From assembly GCF_026616205.1 (NCBI RefSeq), contig NZ_JANHGR010000001.1, positions 1,054,001 through 1,118,000 of the forward strand: a stretch of 64,000 bases of DNA. Reading direction: 5' to 3'. Source of the stretch: Halolamina litorea (lineage in GTDB: Archaea > Halobacteriota > Halobacteria > Halobacteriales > Haloferacaceae). Position 1 is the first letter of the stretch. Each line of letters begins with the position of its first letter. Position numbers and translations under genes: made by a program. Shown here in pieces: positions 41,007 through 47,900 of this stretch. The notes beneath the pieces were generated by a model. It worked only from the letters and a program-made list of their open reading frames with translations. It was not told the DNA's origin and made no database searches.

Positions 41007-41567
41007 ATGACTGGTCGCGTATTCCGACTGCATTCGACCCTCGAACTGCCACTCGAAGATCTCGAAGAGTTCCTCGAAGACCCAGAACTCCCGCCGGAGA
41101 TCGACGACGTCGAACTCACGCGGCGCAACAACACCCTCATCCTGAAGGCTATCGCCGAAGACGCCGATATCGGGAAGTACACCCCGACGGCACAGCTGAA
41201 AGCCAGCGTCTCCGAGACGCGGGTCTACGAGGAGGAACCGCCCAAGACCGCCCCGACGTGGGGCCAAGAAGAGGAAGAGGAGATCCCGTCCGAGCTCGTC
41301 GAGTTCGCCTGTTTCAAAGGTGACCGCGAGACGGTACTCCAGAACAGCGCGCTCCGCTTCCCGATGTTCCTCGTCCTGCGAGAACTCGCGCTGCTCTCCG
41401 AGAAGGGTACCCTGACGGCGGTGCTCGAACGCGACGACGACCTGCAAGCGGTTCGGATCGTCGAGGGCGAAGAGCGCCCGGCCAGCGTCGAGGTCGTCGA
41501 GAACCCCCGCCAAGGTAACGGGGAGGACGGCGGCGTCAACTGGCGTGACAACGAGTTCATCAGCTGA
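41007..41567 (+). CDS. Conserved haloarchaeal protein, function unknown
   Basis: 186 residues. Two parts are visible: an N-terminal alpha-beta region (RVFRLHSTLELPLEDLEEFL, then RRNNTLILKAIAED) and a C-terminal region (FACFKGDRETVLQNSALRFPMFLVLRELA) after an acidic linker (EEEEEIP). No known motif is recognised. Base composition and codon use match its neighbours. A CTGGTCG-type recognition element is not evident. Confidence 0.75.
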   Translation: MTGRVFRLHSTLELPLEDLEEFLEDPELPPEIDDVELTRRNNTLILKAIAEDADIGKYTPTAQLKASVSETRVYEEEPPKTAPTWGQEEEEEIPSELVEFACFKGDRETVLQNSALRFPMFLVLRELALLSEKGTLTAVLERDDDLQAVRIVEGEERPASVEVVENPRQGNGEDGGVNWRDNEFIS

Positions 41568-41588
41568 TCGAGCGGTCCGTCTTCTCGG

Positions 41589-41948
41589 CTACCTGAACGA
41601 GAGCCCACAGCCACACTGCTCGCTCGCGTTCGGGTTCTCGATCCGGAAGCCCCGCCCGTGTGCGGAGTCGGTCAGTTCGATGCGGACGCCGTCGACGTAC
41701 GGCGTCGCCGCCGGGTCGACGAACACCCCGACCCCGGAACGGTCGACGACGGCGGCGTCGCCGGCCGACGCGACCAGATCGAACCGGTAGGACAGTCCGG
41801 CACAGCCGCCGCGCTCGACGGCGACGCGGAGGCCGGCCGTCGACGGGTCGTAGCCTTCCTCACGCAACAGCGACGCGACCCGCTCGTCGGCGGCGTCCGA
41901 GAGGCTGATCGTCGGCGCCGGGTCCCCGATCGTTCCGTGTTCGCTCAT
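41589..41948 (-). CDS. A-type iron-sulfur carrier (IscA/ErpA family)
   Basis: 119 residues. The three conserved cysteines are present: one in VERGGCAGLSYRF and two in SEQCGCGLSF near the end. Such proteins take Fe-S clusters from a scaffold and deliver them to apoproteins such as aconitase or complex I subunits. The N-terminal 12 residues are an acidic extension. It converges with the uncharacterised gene at 41007-41567 (21 bp between stops). Confidence 0.9.
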   Translation of the reverse strand: MSEHGTIGDPAPTISLSDAADERVASLLREEGYDPSTAGLRVAVERGGCAGLSYRFDLVASAGDAAVVDRSGVGVFVDPAATPYVDGVRIELTDSAHGRGFRIENPNASEQCGCGLSFR

Positions 41949-42045
41949 CGACTGGGACAGCTACCGAACCCCCGGACATAAGGCCGGCGACCGAAAGCGC
42001 CGGCGTACCCGAACGTTCTCGGTGTCGGGGGCAGGAGACCCGGCC

Positions 42046-42507
42046 ATGAGCGACGACCTGCCGGAGGGGGACGACCCGGGACACGCACTTCCCGAGGCCG
42101 ACCTCCAGTACCCCACGATCAGCTTCGAGGAGGGCCGTATCGACTCGGATGGCTCGTTCGACCTCTCGATGGAGACCGACCGCGAGGGGATGCAAGCCGT
42201 CGCCGAGGCTGTCGCCGGCGCGCTCGCGAGCCACGATCTCGGGGTCGAGGCCGCGGAGGGGTTCACCACCTTCGGCGTCGGGCCACGAGCGGTCGAGATC
42301 TCGTTCGACCCCGACGAGAACCACCGCGGGGAACTCGAACTCACGCTCCGCCTGTCGGCGAAAGAGATGTTCGTTGACGACGGGTGCGGCGAGAAGGTCG
42401 GCTCGCGGGGCGACGCCGGCTTCGTGCCGGAGTCGATGCTGACCGGCGACGACGACGGCCGCTTCCGGTGTTACAGCTGGATCGACGACCCGGGCTCGCC
42501 GGAGTGA
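42046..42507 (+). CDS. Hypothetical acidic haloarchaeal protein
   Basis: 153 residues from ATG 42046, chosen because GGAGA lies 9-13 bp before it; a GTG 24 bp upstream is an alternative. Predicted secondary structure suggests an alpha-beta domain (GMQAVAEAVAGALASHDLGVE, FTTFGVGPRAVEISFDP). Two Cys residues (DDGCGEKV, RFRCYSW) are present without a metal motif. No family is recognised. Confidence 0.6.
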   Translation: MSDDLPEGDDPGHALPEADLQYPTISFEEGRIDSDGSFDLSMETDREGMQAVAEAVAGALASHDLGVEAAEGFTTFGVGPRAVEISFDPDENHRGELELTLRLSAKEMFVDDGCGEKVGSRGDAGFVPESMLTGDDDGRFRCYSWIDDPGSPE

Positions 42508-42604
42508 CCGACTGAGGCCAGCCGAAGGCCACTATCGGACCCTCTCAGTCGGCGTCGACGGCGCACAAAGCGACGGATCGGGCACAAGAACTTTGAGGGC
42601 CCCG

Positions 42605-42620
42605 TAATTACATGTAATTA
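42605..42620. promoter_or_regulatory. Perfect 16-bp palindrome next to a start codon (likely operator)
   Basis: TAATTACATGTAATTA reads the same on both strands and ends 4 bp before the ATG at 42625. It is a sharp AT island in about 70 percent GC DNA. A dimeric regulator bound here would cover the transcription start or the TATA position of the PAPS-reductase-like gene. The regulator is unknown. Confidence 0.7.
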
Positions 42621-42624
42621 GCCG

Positions 42625-43593
42625 ATGAGCGAGTTCCCTGACTACCTGAACGTCGACTACACGGACGGCGAGGGCGAGTCCCCCGAGGACTATCCGAGCC
42701 TCCAGCACAAGATCGAGAAGGCCATCGAGGTCACCAAACAGGGCCTCGAGGAGTACGAGAACCCCGCGATCATGTGGACCGGCGGCAAGGACTCCACGCT
42801 CACCCTCTACTTCGTGAAGGAGGTCGCCGAGCGCCACGACCTCGAAGTCCCCCCCGCGGTGTTCCTCGACCACTACCAGCACTTCGACGAACTCATCGAC
42901 TTCGTCGAGCACTGGGCCGACGAGTGGGACCTCGACGTCCACTTCGCCCGCAACGACGACGTGGGCGCCTACGTCGACGAGCACGGTCTCACCCCCGGTG
43001 ACGACATCGAGATCTCCGAACTCAACGAGCAGAACACCCACCACATCCGGAACATCCTCGAGTACGAGGAGGACACGTTCCCGTTCCTGCTCGACACGTA
43101 CGTGGGTAACCACCTGCTCAAGACGGTGCCGCTGAACAACGCCATCGAGGAGCTGAACATCGACGGCATCATCTCGGGCGTGCGCTGGGACGAACAGGAA
43201 GCCCGCGCCGACGAGACGTTCTTCAGCCCGCGCCACGACCCCGACATCTACCCGCCCCACGACCGCATCCAGCCGATCCTGCAGTTCGACGAGCGCGCGG
43301 TCTGGGACGCCTTCTGGCACTACGTCGTGCCGGACACCGTCGAGGGCTACCCCGAGGAGGGTTACGTCCCCGACAACGCCGACGACCTGCCCAACGGGCT
43401 GACGCAGGACGACATCCCGGTCTCCCCCAAGTACTTCGCCGGCTTCCGCTCGCTCGGCTCGGAGGTCTCGACCGAGAAGAGCGAGGACGAGCCCGCGTGG
43501 CACCAGGACTTAGAGAACACCACCGAACGCGCCGGCCGCGCTCAGGACAAGGAGGACCTCATGGAGCGCCTCCGCGACCTGGGCTACATGTAA
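42625..43593 (+). CDS. PAPS-reductase/CysD-like PP-loop ATPase without cysteine
   Basis: 322 residues. The ATP pyrophosphatase P-loop is MWTGGKDSTLTLYF (SGGKDS type, about 49-62). Further conserved stretches are VFLDHYQHFDE, IDGIISGVRWDEQEARADE and YPPHDRIQPILQF, as in PAPS reductase and sulfate adenylyltransferase small subunit (CysD). The chain contains no cysteine at all, so it cannot use the catalytic ECGLH cysteine of PAPS reductases; a CysD-like adenylylating role is more plausible. A perfect palindrome controls the start. It is followed by an oligo-T terminator and another PP-loop gene. Confidence 0.75.
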   Translation: MSEFPDYLNVDYTDGEGESPEDYPSLQHKIEKAIEVTKQGLEEYENPAIMWTGGKDSTLTLYFVKEVAERHDLEVPPAVFLDHYQHFDELIDFVEHWADEWDLDVHFARNDDVGAYVDEHGLTPGDDIEISELNEQNTHHIRNILEYEEDTFPFLLDTYVGNHLLKTVPLNNAIEELNIDGIISGVRWDEQEARADETFFSPRHDPDIYPPHDRIQPILQFDERAVWDAFWHYVVPDTVEGYPEEGYVPDNADDLPNGLTQDDIPVSPKYFAGFRSLGSEVSTEKSEDEPAWHQDLENTTERAGRAQDKEDLMERLRDLGYM

Positions 43594-43611
43594 CGCGCGA
43601 CCAGTAGCCCC

Positions 43612-43617
43612 TTTTTT
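43612..43617 (+). terminator. Oligo-T terminator
   Basis: Six T residues lie 19 bp after the stop of the PP-loop gene in GC-rich DNA, enough for archaeal intrinsic termination. It also sits about 50 bp before the next ATG, so it marks a transcription-unit boundary. Confidence 0.6.
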
Positions 43618-43665
43618 GGCCACCGAACCGGTGCCCGTTTAGCCGTGGCCCGACTCGGCGGGGAC

Positions 43666-44376
43666 ATGAGCTGGGTGAGCCTCTTCTCGGGCGGGAAGGA
43701 CTCCTCGTGGGCGCTCTATCGCGCCCAACAGGAGGGTCTCGACGTCGGCCGACTGCTGACCGTCCATCCCGCCGGGGACTCCTACATGTACCACACGCCG
43801 GCCACCCGGCTGGCGAGTCTCGCCGCTGAGAGCATCGCCCTCCCGCTGACGGAGGTCGAACCCGACGACTTCGGCGCCGACGACGTGGTCGACGCCGGCG
43901 CGCAGGGCGACGCCGAACTCGAACCGCTGGAGGCAGCGCTGACGGCGATGGCCGAGGACCCCGAGTTCGACCTCACTGGCGTCACCGCCGGCGCCGTCGA
44001 GAGCGAGTTCCAGACCTCCCGCATTCAGGGGCTCTGTGACCGCCTCGGTATCGACCTGTTCGCGCCGCTCTGGCAGCGCGACCCCGAGACGCTCGCCACG
44101 GAGATGATCGACGCGGGCTTCGACATCCGTATCGTGCAGGTCGCCGCCGCCGGCCTCGACGAGTCGTGGCTCGGGCGCCGACTGGACACCGACGCGCTGG
44201 CCGACCTCCGTGAACTCAACGACCAGTACGGTGTCCACGTACTCGGTGAAGGCGGGGAGTTCGAGACGTACGTCGTCGACGGCCCGCACATGGACCGGCG
44301 GATCGAGTGGGACCTCTCCACGACGTGGGAGGGCTCCAGGGGCCACGTCGTCGTCGAGGACGCGTGGCTGGAGTGA
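43666..44376 (+). CDS. dph6: Diphthine-ammonia ligase, Dph6-like
   Basis: 236 residues from ATG 43666. The PP-loop is SLFSGGKDSSWALY at the N-terminus. Later LHPAGDSYMYH-like and TGVTAGAVESEFQTSRI segments and the C-terminal LGEGGEFETYVVDGP match Dph6/MJ0570, which adenylates diphthine and amidates it to diphthamide on elongation factor 2. The family also has members of unknown function, but EGGEFET favours Dph6. A GTG 21 bp upstream is an alternative start. Confidence 0.87.
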   Translation: MSWVSLFSGGKDSSWALYRAQQEGLDVGRLLTVHPAGDSYMYHTPATRLASLAAESIALPLTEVEPDDFGADDVVDAGAQGDAELEPLEAALTAMAEDPEFDLTGVTAGAVESEFQTSRIQGLCDRLGIDLFAPLWQRDPETLATEMIDAGFDIRIVQVAAAGLDESWLGRRLDTDALADLRELNDQYGVHVLGEGGEFETYVVDGPHMDRRIEWDLSTTWEGSRGHVVVEDAWLE

Positions 44377-44439
44377 ACTGACGGGGCTCGGGGACGACCG
44401 AGTCGAAACCGATTCCGACTGACCTGCTACTCACCACCG

Positions 44440-44453
44440 ATGGATTTATCCAT
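44440..44453. promoter_or_regulatory. Inverted repeat around the TATA element before the NhaC-type gene
   Basis: ATGGAT-TT-ATCCAT is a perfect 6-bp inverted repeat with a 2-bp centre and contains the TATA-like TTTAT. It lies about 130 bp before the antiporter ATG. A bound dimer would block the TATA-binding protein, so this looks like a repressor site. It is one site and could be chance. Confidence 0.45.
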
Positions 44454-44488
44454 AAGCACTAACCACAGGTCAAGACGTGAGGTAACGC

Positions 44489-44593
44489 ATGTCACATCGA
44501 TCCATCCCCTGCCGCTATCACGACGACGAATCGTGCGTGCAGCCGGCTGCGACACGGAGCCCACGTGGAGCCTCGGAGGGGATCCATGGTTGA
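44489..44593 (+). CDS. Possible 34-codon leader peptide overlapping the nhaC start
   Basis: ATG 44489 opens MSHRSIPCRYHDDESC and continues to TGA at 44591-44593, ending 8 bases into the antiporter gene in another frame (the nhaC ATG is inside CATGGTTGA). The peptide is Ser/Arg-rich and has no hydrophobic character. Translation of it could regulate or couple to the antiporter start. It may also be a chance frame in the leader. Confidence 0.3.
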   Translation: MSHRSIPCRYHDDESCVQPAATRSPRGASEGIHG

Positions 44594-46229
44594 CCCCGGC
44601 GTGCTCGCGGCGGCGCCGCTCCAGTCGGAGAACTTCGGCGCGCTCTCGTTGGTGCCGCCGCTGTTGGCCATCGCGCTCGCGATGATCACCCGACGGGCCA
44701 TTCTCTCGCTGTTCCTGGGGGTTTGGTCCGGGGCGATCATCTACACGGGCGGCATGGGCGTCGTGACGACGTTGACGTGGACCGCCGAATCGATCGGTGC
44801 GAGCCTGTTCAACGCCAAGATCATGACCATCGTCATGTTCCTCGGCGCGGGTGTCGCGCTCATCTGGCGGTTGGGCGGGGCGTTGGCCATCGCCAACGCC
44901 GCCACCTCGCGGCTCGACTCACAGCGGAAAGTCGGGCTGGCGACGTGGATCTTCGGCATGCTCTGGTTCTTCGGGGACTACTCCAACACCGCCATCGTCG
45001 GCACGACGATGCGGGACATGGCCGATAAGATGCGGATGTCCCGGGAGAAGCTCTCCTACATCATCGACTCGACGGCCGCGCCGGTCGCGACGTTCGGCAT
45101 CTCGAGTTGGGTCGTCTACCAACTCAGCATGATCGAGCAGGGCTATCAGGCCGCCGGGATCGCCGGCGAAGCGCCCGGCTCGTTCGGCGTCTTCCTTCAG
45201 AGCATCCCGTTCAACATGTACTGCATCTTCGCGGTGGTCATGGTGGGGATCATCGTCCTCACCCAGCGTGACTTCGGCGAGATGCTCGACGCCGAACACC
45301 GCTCGTGGAAGGAGGGGAAGGTGCTCCGTGACGACGCGACGCCGATGCAGAGCGCCGAGGAGAGCCTCGGCGACGTGGTGACCGAGACGCCCCAACTGCG
45401 CTTCTTCCTGCTTCCCGTGGGCGCGCTGATCCTGGTCGTGTTCGGTGGGGCCGCCTACACCGGGCTGGCCGGTGCCGGCTCGGGTGCGGCGTTCATCGAC
45501 ATCGTGGACAACGCCGCGTTCGTCGACGCGCTCCAGTGGGGCTCGTTCACCATGGTCGCCGTCGGCCTCCTGTCGGGGGTCGGCAGCGGCCTGATGGATA
45601 TCGAGGAGGCGATGGAGACCGTCATCGACGGGTTCAGCATGATGCTGACCGCCATCTCGATCCTCATCATGGCGTGGACCATCGGCAGCGTCACCGGGAC
45701 GCTCGGGACCGGGGTCTACGTCACGAGCATCGCAGAGTCCATCGTGAGCCCCACGCTCCTGCCCGTGGTGATCCTGTTCGCGGCGGCGGTGATCGCCTTC
45801 GCGACCGGTACCTCGTGGGGGACGATGGCCATCGTGACGCCGATCGCGATCCCGCTGGCGTGGGAGATCGGCGGCAACACCCCCGAACTCCTGCCGGTCG
45901 CGGTCGGGACCGTGTTCAGCGGCGCCATCTTCGGCGACCACTGCTCGCCGATCTCGGACACGACGATCCTCTCCTCGACGTTCACCGGCGCCGACCACAT
46001 CGACCACGTCCGGACCCAGATCTACTACGCGGTGACGGTGATCCTCGTGGCGATGACGATGCTGCTGGTCTGGGGTGTCACCCGGATCACGCCCCTGGTC
46101 CTCCTGCCGGTCGGTGTGGGCATTCTCTACGGCCTGGTCTACGGGCTCTCGGAGTGGGACGCCAACCGCAAAGGAGTGCTGCCGCGGGCGCCGAAGAGCG
46201 AGCGCCGGTCGTCCCCGGCCGACGACTGA
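44586..46229 (+). CDS. NhaC-family Na+/H+ antiporter
   Basis: 547 residues from ATG 44586, preceded by a GGAGGGG ribosome-binding site; a GTG 21 bp upstream is less likely. About 12 membrane helices are present. Family motifs are WFFGDYSNTAIVGTTMRDM and FSGAIFGDHCSPISDTTILSS near the end, with ATGTSWGTMAIVTP before it. NhaC proteins exchange Na+ for H+ and support pH and salt homeostasis; some relatives carry other substrates. The leader has an inverted repeat at its TATA element. Confidence 0.85.
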   Translation: MVDPGVLAAAPLQSENFGALSLVPPLLAIALAMITRRAILSLFLGVWSGAIIYTGGMGVVTTLTWTAESIGASLFNAKIMTIVMFLGAGVALIWRLGGALAIANAATSRLDSQRKVGLATWIFGMLWFFGDYSNTAIVGTTMRDMADKMRMSREKLSYIIDSTAAPVATFGISSWVVYQLSMIEQGYQAAGIAGEAPGSFGVFLQSIPFNMYCIFAVVMVGIIVLTQRDFGEMLDAEHRSWKEGKVLRDDATPMQSAEESLGDVVTETPQLRFFLLPVGALILVVFGGAAYTGLAGAGSGAAFIDIVDNAAFVDALQWGSFTMVAVGLLSGVGSGLMDIEEAMETVIDGFSMMLTAISILIMAWTIGSVTGTLGTGVYVTSIAESIVSPTLLPVVILFAAAVIAFATGTSWGTMAIVTPIAIPLAWEIGGNTPELLPVAVGTVFSGAIFGDHCSPISDTTILSSTFTGADHIDHVRTQIYYAVTVILVAMTMLLVWGVTRITPLVLLPVGVGILYGLVYGLSEWDANRKGVLPRAPKSERRSSPADD

Positions 46230-46266
46230 TCGCCCGCGCCGTTCCGCAGTTTTCAGCGGCCGTCTT

Positions 46267-46500
46267 TCAGTTCTCGCCCTGATACAGCGGGGAGTCCGTG
46301 TCCGTACAGTCCGGGCTGCCACAGACGCCGGCTTCGTCGCCGGCGCGCTCGACGCCGGCGGCGAGCCGACCGAGTTGCCACGTGGCCTCGTGGCCCGTCT
46401 CAGTTCGGTGGTCCTCGATGAACGCCCGTGCGTCCCCCAGCGAGTCGAAGGCCCGCTCCAGCCCACAGTCCGGACAGGTGACCGTCGCACCGGTGGCCAT
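46267..46500 (-). CDS. Small C2H2-like zinc-finger protein
   Basis: 77 residues. CPDCG (Cys9, Cys12) and His31/His37 in EDHRTETGH are spaced like a classic C2H2 finger, with a helix-forming segment between them (LGDARAFIEDH). A second Cys pair (GVCGSPDCTD) follows. The family appears restricted to haloarchaea; DNA, RNA or protein partner is unknown. It is 2 bp downstream of the nucleotidyltransferase gene on the same strand. Confidence 0.65.
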   Translation of the reverse strand: MATGATVTCPDCGLERAFDSLGDARAFIEDHRTETGHEATWQLGRLAAGVERAGDEAGVCGSPDCTDTDSPLYQGEN

Positions 46501-46502
46501 CG

Positions 46503-47471
46503 TCACTCCTCCCGGTCGGCGATCTCGGAGTGAGCGCCCACGAGTGCCCCCGAGAGGTCGAGCCCCTCGACGTAGCTCGACTCGTCGACGATCGACCCAC
46601 AGAGCGTCGAGTCGACGATGGTCGCGTCCCCGAAGATCACGCTGCGGTCGAGTTCGCTGTCCTCGACGGTCGCGCCGGACATCACGTGGACGTTCTCGCC
46701 GAGGTCGGCGTCGACGGTGGCGTCGTCGGCGATGAGGTTGTCGCCACCCAGCTTCCACGCCACGGCTTCGAGGTAGCTCTCTGGCGTGCCGATGTCGAAC
46801 CACGCGCCGTCGAAGGTGAAGGCGTGGACCGACTCGCGGGACTGGAGCCACTGGATGAACCATCCGGGCTCGTCGGGGTTGTTCTCCCCAGCGAGGTAGT
46901 CGTCGAACTTCGGGAGCGTCTCCTGGGGGAACGCGTAGCAGGCGATGGAGACGAGCGTGCTCTTTGGCTCGGCTGGTTTCTCCTGGAAGTCGACGACCCT
47001 GTCGCCGTCCAGTTGGACGAGTCCGTATGAACTGGCCTGGGCCGTCGACCCGACGTCGTAGGCCGCCAGACACGGGCTCCCCTTCTCTTCGAAGAAGTCG
47101 GCGAACTCCCCGAGGTCGAAGGAGATGAGGTTGTCCCCGGCGACGACCAGCAGGTCGTCGTCGATTCCCTCGCGGTCGATGAGTTGGGCCAGCGCGCCGA
47201 CGACGCCGAACTTCTCGTCTTCCTCGACGGTCTCCTCGACGGAGACGACCGGCTTCTCGAACTCGCTGTCCGCGAGGTACTCCTCGAAGTCATCGCCGAA
47301 GCGCTCGTTGGTGGAGACGTAGACCTCGTCGACACGGTCGTCGGCTTCGAGATCGGCGAACACGTCGTCGATGACTGTTCCCTCGCCGACGGGGAGGAAC
47401 ATCTTCGGACGATTGCGGGTGATGGGCCAGAGGCGCGTCGCGTAGCCGCCCGCGAGGACGATTGCCTTCAT
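46503..47471 (-). CDS. Sugar-1-phosphate nucleotidyltransferase
   Basis: 322 residues. MKAIVLAGGYATRLWPITR holds the nucleotide-binding GGxxTRL motif, and RPKMFLPVG the sugar-phosphate Lys. VVAGDNLISFDL supplies the metal Asp. A left-handed beta-helix closes the chain (ATVDADLGENVHVMSGATVEDSEL). It makes an NDP-sugar (dTDP- or UDP-glucose type) for glycans or S-layer glycosylation; the exact sugar is unresolved. A likely leaderless promoter sits about 27 bp before the ATG. Confidence 0.87.
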   Translation of the reverse strand: MKAIVLAGGYATRLWPITRNRPKMFLPVGEGTVIDDVFADLEADDRVDEVYVSTNERFGDDFEEYLADSEFEKPVVSVEETVEEDEKFGVVGALAQLIDREGIDDDLLVVAGDNLISFDLGEFADFFEEKGSPCLAAYDVGSTAQASSYGLVQLDGDRVVDFQEKPAEPKSTLVSIACYAFPQETLPKFDDYLAGENNPDEPGWFIQWLQSRESVHAFTFDGAWFDIGTPESYLEAVAWKLGGDNLIADDATVDADLGENVHVMSGATVEDSELDRSVIFGDATIVDSTLCGSIVDESSYVEGLDLSGALVGAHSEIADREE

Positions 47472-47568
47472 ACCCTCGTCGTTGCCGGGGCCGGGGTAAA
47501 CCCTTTTTCCATCGTCGGCGCTGAGGCCGCCGGGAAAGGCGTTTGTCACCGGCCCACCAAGGAGGGGT

Positions 47569-47856
47569 ATGGAGACGACCACCCGCCAACGGATCGTCGA
47601 CGCCATCCGCGGGGCGCCGGCGACCCCCCGTGAGCTCTCGAAACAGCTCGGCGTCCCCACGAACACCGTCTACGACCACGCCCGCCACGTCGCCAAGAGC
47701 CTCGAAAGCGAGTCGGAACAGCTCCTCGTGGCGCCACCGGAGTGCAAGGAGTGTGGGTTCTCGGGGTTCGACGACCCGCTGTCGGCGCCGAGTCGGTGTC
47801 CAGAGTGTAAGTGTGAACGGCTGACCCAGCCCCGGCTGCTGGTGGAGTCGCCCTAG
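47569..47856 (+). CDS. HTH plus zinc-ribbon transcription regulator
   Basis: 95 residues from ATG 47569, preceded by GGAGGGG. Residues about 3-60 are a winged helix (RQRIVDAIRGAPATPRELSKQLGVPTNTVYDHARHVA). Residues about 58-85 hold two CxxC pairs (CKECGF, CPECKC) forming a zinc ribbon. This fusion is typical of an archaeal regulator family (COG3357 type). Targets are unknown; the adjacent DHH gene, 44 bp on, is a candidate. Confidence 0.82.
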   Translation: METTTRQRIVDAIRGAPATPRELSKQLGVPTNTVYDHARHVAKSLESESEQLLVAPPECKECGFSGFDDPLSAPSRCPECKCERLTQPRLLVESP

Positions 47857-47900
47857 CCGCCGACGGCAAGGCTTTCCCGCACGCACCGACAGCCAACGGT

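Noticed and set aside
44440-44685. A plus-strand 81-codon frame starting in the NhaC-type leader
   Set aside because: It runs far into the antiporter gene in another frame and becomes Arg/Ser-rich; the 34-codon frame at 44489 is the only leader candidate worth keeping.
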